This document shows, piece after piece, positions 14,689 through 18,374 of a DNA stretch of 18,374 nt (positions are counted from its first letter, which is position 1; every line of letters starts with the position of its first letter). A model generated the notes under the pieces. It worked only from the letters and a program-made list of their open reading frames with translations, ran no database searches and was not told the DNA's origin. The stretch is taken from positions 1 to 18,374 of the forward strand of contig CACXFE010000023.1 in the NCBI GenBank assembly GCA_902766855.1, given 5' to 3'. Source of the stretch: Oscillospiraceae bacterium. GTDB lineage: Bacteria > Bacillota > Clostridia > Oscillospirales > Acutalibacteraceae. Both the position numbers and the translations under genes were made by a program.

Positions 14689-15957
14689 ATGAATTCTCCC
14701 CTTGCGGATCGGCTTCGCCCGACCACGCTTGACGAAGTGGCGGGGCAGCCGCACCTTTTGGCGGAAGGCAAGATTTTACGGCGTATCATTGAATCCAAAA
14801 ACATTCCCAACCTGATTTTTTACGGGCCTTCGGGGGTGGGGAAAACCACCGTGGCGAAGATCATTGCCTCGGTCAGCGGGAAAAAACTGTGTTACCTGAA
14901 CGCGACGACCGCGTCCACCGCCGATATCAAAGAGATCATCGGCTCGATCGGCACGATCGACGCGGCGGGCGGGATCTTGTTGTATCTGGATGAGATCCAG
15001 TATTTCAATAAAAAACAACAGCAGATTTTGCTTTCTTACATTGAAAACGGCGATATTGTGCTGATCGCCGCCACCACCGAAAACCCGTATTTTTATGTGT
15101 ATAACGCGATTTTAAGCCGCTCCACGGTGTTTGAGTTCAAGCCGCTCACCGCCGCGGATATTGCCGGGGTGATCCGCCGGGCGATCACTGTGTTGAGCGG
15201 GGAAAAGGGCAAACCGATCACCGTGGGGGAGGATACCCTGCAAAAACTTTCGGTTGCCGCGGCGGGGGATGTACGGCGGGCGCTGAATATGCTGGAACTG
15301 TGCGTGCTGACCTCGGAAACCGAGGAAAAAATCGACATTTCGGGCGAAACGGCGGAGGAGATCCTTGCCGCGAATACCGTGCGGTATGATCGGGAGGGCG
15401 ACGAGCATTACGACATTATCTCCGCGTATCAGAAATCCATGCGCGGGTCTGATCCGGATGCGGCGCTGTATTATCTGGCGCGCCTGCTGGCGGCGGGCGA
15501 CCTGGTTTCCGCCTGTCGGCGGCTGTTGGTGTGCGCGTGCGAAGATGTGGGGCTGGCATACCCGCAGATCATTCCCATTGTGAAGGCCGCGGTAGACAGC
15601 GCGAGGGAATTAGGGCTGCCGGAAGCGCGCATTCCTTTGGCGGACGCGGTGGTTTTGGTGGCAACTTCCCCGAAATCCAACGCGGTATATAACGGGATCA
15701 ACGCCGCTATGGCGGATGTGGAAGCCGGAAAAACGGGCAACATCCCGCGACAACTGCAAAATAAGCATTTTGACGGGGAGGAAGCCGCCGTGCGGGGGCA
15801 GCATTACCTCTATCCGCACGATTTCCCGCATCATTATGTGGAACAGCAGTATCTTCCCGATGAATTAAAAAATCAAAAATATTACCTTTTCGGGGATAAT
15901 AAAACCGAGCAGAAATATAAAGAATATTGGGAAAAAATCAAGAAAACGAAAAAATAA
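14689..15957 (+). CDS. rarA: Replication-associated recombination protein A (RarA/MgsA AAA+ ATPase)
   Basis: RarA is a clamp-loader-like AAA+ ATPase that acts at stalled replication forks and interacts with single-strand binding protein. The 422-residue protein begins MNSPLADRLRPTTLDEVAGQ, a family signature. It has Walker A GPSGVGKT (46-53), Walker B LLYLDEIQ (97-104; D101, E102), sensor 1 ATTENP (128-133) and the arginine-finger SR (143-144). The C-terminal tetramerisation part has YDREGDEHYDIISAYQKSMR, ACEDVGLAYP and LADAVVLVATSPKSNAVYN. AGGAGG (14676-14681) lies 7 bases before the ATG. It is expressed from its own sigma-A promoter, unlike the spore genes around it. Confidence 0.96.
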   Translation: MNSPLADRLRPTTLDEVAGQPHLLAEGKILRRIIESKNIPNLIFYGPSGVGKTTVAKIIASVSGKKLCYLNATTASTADIKEIIGSIGTIDAAGGILLYLDEIQYFNKKQQQILLSYIENGDIVLIAATTENPYFYVYNAILSRSTVFEFKPLTAADIAGVIRRAITVLSGEKGKPITVGEDTLQKLSVAAAGDVRRALNMLELCVLTSETEEKIDISGETAEEILAANTVRYDREGDEHYDIISAYQKSMRGSDPDAALYYLARLLAAGDLVSACRRLLVCACEDVGLAYPQIIPIVKAAVDSARELGLPEARIPLADAVVLVATSPKSNAVYNGINAAMADVEAGKTGNIPRQLQNKHFDGEEAAVRGQHYLYPHDFPHHYVEQQYLPDELKNQKYYLFGDNKTEQKYKEYWEKIKKTKK

Positions 15958-15990
15958 CGGTATTATGTAAACCAAAAGGGGGGGATCGGC

Positions 15991-16431
15991 ATGGAATATG
16001 GGCATTGCCCCGCGCAAACGGTGCGGTTATGGCAGATCCGGGCGGCGATTTTCTTCGCGGTGCCGGTCATCCTGTTTGCGGCTTTGGCGGCGGTTTCTTT
16101 TTGGTTTTTGTTGCCGGCGGCGGGATTTCTCGCGCTGGCGGCAGGGGTGATTTTCTGGTATTTCCCCCGCTTTTTCTCGGAGTTTACCATTCGGCTGCCG
16201 CAGGGCGCGATCGTGGTTGAGTACGGCGTGTTTTTGCGCACCACGCATATCATGCCGTTTTCGAAACTGGTGTATGCGCAGAGCATTGCCACCCCGCTTG
16301 CCGCCCGCCGGGGGCTTGCCGCCATGGGGCTGAAAGCGGCGCGCAGCACGGTTTGGATCCCGGAGTTGGCGGAGGGGGATGTGCAGGCGTTTATTGCCGC
16401 GATCGGGCAGGAGGAAAGCCATGAAACATGA
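15991..16431 (+). CDS. Bacterial PH-domain membrane protein, YdbS-like
   Basis: This 146-residue protein has two hydrophobic helices (about 15-36 and 38-58) followed by a bacterial pleckstrin-homology-like domain (bPH2, DUF304 type) over about 62-140. The pattern FTIRLPQGAIVVEYGVFLRT, then THIMPFSKLVYAQS and VWIPELAEGDVQAFI, is typical of the family. Size and partner gene match B. subtilis YdbS, which with YdbT forms an operon linked to resistance against certain bacteriocins; a similar role here is inference. A run of seven Gs (15978-15984) six bases before the ATG serves as ribosome binding site. It overlaps the next gene by 11 bases, and it starts 33 bases after rarA, so it may share the rarA transcript. 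Confidence 0.8.
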   Translation: MEYGHCPAQTVRLWQIRAAIFFAVPVILFAALAAVSFWFLLPAAGFLALAAGVIFWYFPRFFSEFTIRLPQGAIVVEYGVFLRTTHIMPFSKLVYAQSIATPLAARRGLAAMGLKAARSTVWIPELAEGDVQAFIAAIGQEESHET

Positions 16432-17863
16432 GTTTCGCGCCCATCCGCTGATGGTGTTTCGCCTGATCCGGCCGTTTTGGTTTGTATTGGTTCTCCCGTT
16501 GGTGAAAGGGTTGGTGCAGTACCTGATCAGCCGCCGCGTGACCGGGGTGTTGGGGCTGGAAATCGCGGCGTTTTTGCTGATTTCCGCCGTGGCGGGGCTG
16601 CGCTGTGCCTCTTTCCGCCTGCTTTGCGGGGAAAACAGCGTCACGGTGCGTATGGGGGTGCTGTTTCGCACCTGCTCCGTGATCCCGCTCAGTGGCATTT
16701 CTTCGGTGCGGGCGGTTACCGGCCCGATCGACGCGCTCTGCCGTGCGGTGACCTATCAGATCAACACCGAGGCGGGCAAACGCGGGAAAACCGATTTCTC
16801 GTTTGAATTAAGCCGGAAAGACAGTGAACTGGTTTCCGGGTGGCTGATCGGCGCGAAAACGCAGAAGAAACTGCGGTTTTCCGCCGTGCGGGTGGCGGCG
16901 ATGGCCGCCACGACCTCTTCCGCCGTAACGGGGATGATCGTGGCGGTGCCGATCATCAATAAAGCGGGGAAACTGTTAGGGCTGGCGCTGGAACGGATGG
17001 TGTTCGATGAGATCAACCATGTATCCGAGCAGACCAAAACCCTGTTTCCGCCGATCGTGAACGCGATCACGCTGTTGTTTTTGTTGGCTTACGGGGTTTC
17101 CTTTCTGTATTTGTTTGTCAAAAATCTGCGGTTTGAATTGCTGTTGAATCCCCACGCGATCGAGGTGCGTTCGGGCTTGATTTGGCGGCGGCGGGCGGCG
17201 TTCCGCAAAGACTCGGTGAATGTGGTGAAAATCGAGCAAACCCCTTTGATGCGCCTGTTTGACCGCTATGTGATGAAAGCGGGCGTGGGCGGTTACGGCG
17301 ACACCCGGGCGGAAACGCCGGTGATCGTGCCTTCGGGCAGGCGGGGAGAGATCATGTTGCAGGCGCGCACCCTGTTTCCCGGGTTTGAAAGTCACGGCAG
17401 GCCGATCCGTGCCGCGCGGGGGAAGGCCACCCGGCGGCGGTTTTTGTTTCCGTCGCGGTTGTACGGGCTGTTGCTGGCGTTTGTTTCCGCCGTGACGGCG
17501 CTGATCTTTCCCGATTTCGGGCGGCTGATTTTGTTTTTATTTCTGGTCGGCTCGGCGGTATTGGTGTATGCCGGGTATTTAGGCGTGTATATCAGCCGTT
17601 TCGGGCGGGTGAAACTGGGGGAAGCGTGTTCTTTCCGCGGCACCAAGGGCTTTCGGGTGTGCGAAATGCTTTGCCCGAAAGAGAAGATCGGGGAACTGAA
17701 AATCACGCGTATCGCGCCCGACCGCAAGTACGGCACCTGCAATTTCACGGTGGTGATCCGCTCCGAGGCGGCCGACAGCCTGACCGTGCGACACCTGCCG
17801 CTGGAAACGGTAAAAAGCGAAATCGAGAAAAATTTCGGGATCGAATGGTCGTTCGATCTATGA
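16421..17863 (+). CDS. Multi-domain bacterial PH-domain membrane protein, YdbT-like
   Basis: This 480-residue membrane protein has three bPH2-type domains separated by helices. Helices lie at about 16-33, 45-62, 156-180, 209-233, 346-363 and 367-387, and the soluble domains at about 66-145, 236-325 and 388-475. The central domain is clearest: LLNPHAIEVRSGLIWRR, then DSVNVVKIEQTPLMRLFDRY. B. subtilis YdbT (about 490 residues) has the same layout and is paired with YdbS in the same order. The ATG at 16421 is chosen because AGGAGG (16409-16414) lies 6 bases upstream; the longer frame from 16379 has no such site. The 11-base overlap with the preceding gene suggests that the two proteins form a membrane complex. 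Its function is not known with certainty. Confidence 0.82.
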   Translation: MKHEFRAHPLMVFRLIRPFWFVLVLPLVKGLVQYLISRRVTGVLGLEIAAFLLISAVAGLRCASFRLLCGENSVTVRMGVLFRTCSVIPLSGISSVRAVTGPIDALCRAVTYQINTEAGKRGKTDFSFELSRKDSELVSGWLIGAKTQKKLRFSAVRVAAMAATTSSAVTGMIVAVPIINKAGKLLGLALERMVFDEINHVSEQTKTLFPPIVNAITLLFLLAYGVSFLYLFVKNLRFELLLNPHAIEVRSGLIWRRRAAFRKDSVNVVKIEQTPLMRLFDRYVMKAGVGGYGDTRAETPVIVPSGRRGEIMLQARTLFPGFESHGRPIRAARGKATRRRFLFPSRLYGLLLAFVSAVTALIFPDFGRLILFLFLVGSAVLVYAGYLGVYISRFGRVKLGEACSFRGTKGFRVCEMLCPKEKIGELKITRIAPDRKYGTCNFTVVIRSEAADSLTVRHLPLETVKSEIEKNFGIEWSFDL

Positions 17864-17864
17864 C

Positions 17865-17918
17865 AAATCGCCGCATTTCCCTGCCGTATCAAAAGCGGCG
17901 GAGAAAACGCGGCGATTT
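17865..17918. repeat. 10-bp inverted repeat, possible weak terminator
   Basis: AAATCGCCGC (17865-17874) and GCGGCGATTT (17909-17918) form a perfect 10-bp stem starting one base after the YdbT-like stop codon. The 34-base loop holds a smaller GCCG/CGGC hairpin (17883-17886 with 17896-17899). No T run follows, so it is not a standard intrinsic terminator. It ends two bases before the -35 element of the sigma-G-type promoter and may insulate it. Confidence 0.5.
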
Positions 17919-17920
17919 CG

Positions 17921-17949
17921 GTATAAAAGCGCCTTTCCGGCACATACTA
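17921..17949 (+). promoter_or_regulatory. Predicted sigma-G promoter of spoVAEb
   Basis: GTATA (17921-17925) and CATACTA (17943-17949), 17 bases apart, both fit the sigma-G consensus (GHATR, CATWHTA) with no mismatch. The spoVA operon is a sigma-G target in B. subtilis, which supports the call. The expected transcription start, 6-8 bases after the -10 box, falls at about 17955-17957, the left edge of the parS palindrome. Confidence 0.75.
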
Positions 17950-17956
17950 TTAAAAA

Positions 17957-17972
17957 TGTTTCACGTGAAACA
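17957..17972. other. parS: parS centromere site (ParB/Spo0J binding)
   Basis: The sequence TGTTTCACGTGAAACA is an exact match to the 16-bp parS consensus recognised by ParB/Spo0J, and the palindrome extends one base on each side (17956-17973). ParB loads at such sites, spreads, and recruits SMC/condensin to align and segregate origin regions. It lies about 9 kb from oriC, as parS sites usually do. It is between the sigma-G-type promoter and the start of spoVAEb, in the predicted leader. I see no other parS in the window, and parA/parB genes are not in it. Confidence 0.95.
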
Positions 17973-17993
17973 TGAGGTACGGGAGGGATGAAA

Positions 17994-18362
17994 ATGGAAT
18001 TGCTTCGGCAATGCGTGATTGCGTTTTTGGTGGGCGGCACGATCTGCCTGATCGGGCAGGTGCTGATCGATTACACGCATCTGACGCCGGCGCGGATTTT
18101 AGTGTCGTTTGTGGTGGCGGGCGTGGTGCTGACGGCTGTCGGTGTTTATGAACCGCTGGTGAAGTTTGCGGGCGCGGGCGCCACCGTGCCGCTGACCGGC
18201 TTCGGATACAGTTTGGCGAAAGGCGTGCGGGAAGCCACCAAGGAAGTAGGCTGGATCGGCGTGCTTTCGGGCGGATTGAGCGCGACCGCGGCCGGCATCG
18301 CCGCGTCGGTTTTCTTCGGATATGCGGCGGCGATGGTGTTTAAACCCGGCGACAAAACCTGA
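17994..18362 (+). CDS. spoVAE: Stage V sporulation protein AE (SpoVAEb), dipicolinate channel component
   Basis: SpoVA proteins form the inner-membrane route for calcium dipicolinate into the developing spore and out during germination. The 122-residue protein matches SpoVAEb: VIAFLVGGTICLIGQVLIDY at 8-27, YEPLVKFAGAGATVPLTGFG at 52-71, and a helix-rich end AAGIAASVFFGYAAAMVF. About four hydrophobic helices are present. The ATG at 17994 is preferred over that at 17988 because GGAGG (17982-17986) is 7 bases away and would abut the earlier codon. Usually it is the last gene of spoVAC-spoVAD-spoVAE, but no spoVAC or spoVAD lies upstream here, and it has its own sigma-G-type promoter. The sequence ends 12 bases after its stop, so downstream partners cannot be judged. 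Confidence 0.92.
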   Translation: MELLRQCVIAFLVGGTICLIGQVLIDYTHLTPARILVSFVVAGVVLTAVGVYEPLVKFAGAGATVPLTGFGYSLAKGVREATKEVGWIGVLSGGLSATAAGIAASVFFGYAAAMVFKPGDKT

Positions 18363-18374
18363 AAACGGCGCAAA

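Noticed and set aside
17956..17991. A short frame starting MFHVKHEVREG that overlaps the spoVAEb start, a possible leader peptide
   Set aside because: It is the translation of parS itself and has no ribosome binding site.
1..18374. CRISPR arrays, transposases, phage genes, tRNA or rRNA genes
   Set aside because: No spaced repeats, no recognisable recombinase or structural RNA sequence was found on either strand.

Overview
The window is the chromosomal replication-origin region of a spore-forming member of the Bacillota, most likely a Clostridia of the Oscillospirales type. The evidence is the Gram-positive origin gene order dnaA-dnaN-yaaA-recF-remB-gyrB-gyrA, strong AGGAGG-type ribosome binding sites, and five sporulation genes (gpr, spoIIP, spoVB, spoVAEb and a small gene with a sigma-G-type promoter). 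The lineage is inferred from sequence style; no 16S gene is present. No RNA gene, CRISPR array, insertion sequence or prophage is visible, and no stretch over 300 bases lacks a gene.

Left arm (1-10575, all on the minus strand). Reading leftward: dnaA (10575-9235), a 236-base DnaA-box-containing gap taken as oriC, dnaN, yaaA, recF, remB, gyrB, gyrA, a CPBP-family membrane protease, and a polytopic membrane protein of unknown function. From dnaN onward the genes are spaced by -16 to +40 bases, so they probably form one long operon or a few overlapping transcripts. dnaA has a near-ideal sigma-A promoter (TTGAAA, 17 bases, TATACT). dnaN may have its own promoter in the AT-rich end of oriC.

Right arm (10719-18374, mostly plus strand). 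The gene pair gpr-spoIIP stands divergently to dnaA, where most Bacillota carry rpmH-rnpA-yidC. A 79-residue one-pass membrane protein of unknown function follows, with an excellent sigma-G-type promoter and a bidirectional hairpin terminator whose loop holds its stop codon. The only minus-strand gene on this arm is spoVB, a lipid II flippase-like sporulation protein with a candidate sigma-E -10 box. It is divergent from rarA, which has a near-consensus sigma-A promoter (TTGAAA, 17, TATAAT). Two overlapping genes for bacterial PH-domain membrane proteins (YdbS/YdbT-like) come next. The last 500 bases hold a 10-bp inverted repeat, a second excellent sigma-G-type promoter, a perfect 16-bp parS centromere (TGTTTCACGTGAAACA), and spoVAEb.

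Taken together, this is a replication, segregation and sporulation hub: initiator, clamp, gyrase and recombination genes on one side of oriC, and spore-programme genes on the other. The most interesting points are (i) the parS whose first base falls about where the sigma-G promoter of spoVAEb should start transcription, (ii) the uncharacterised small membrane protein with the same promoter architecture, and (iii) substitutions at the quinolone-contact positions of both gyrase subunits.
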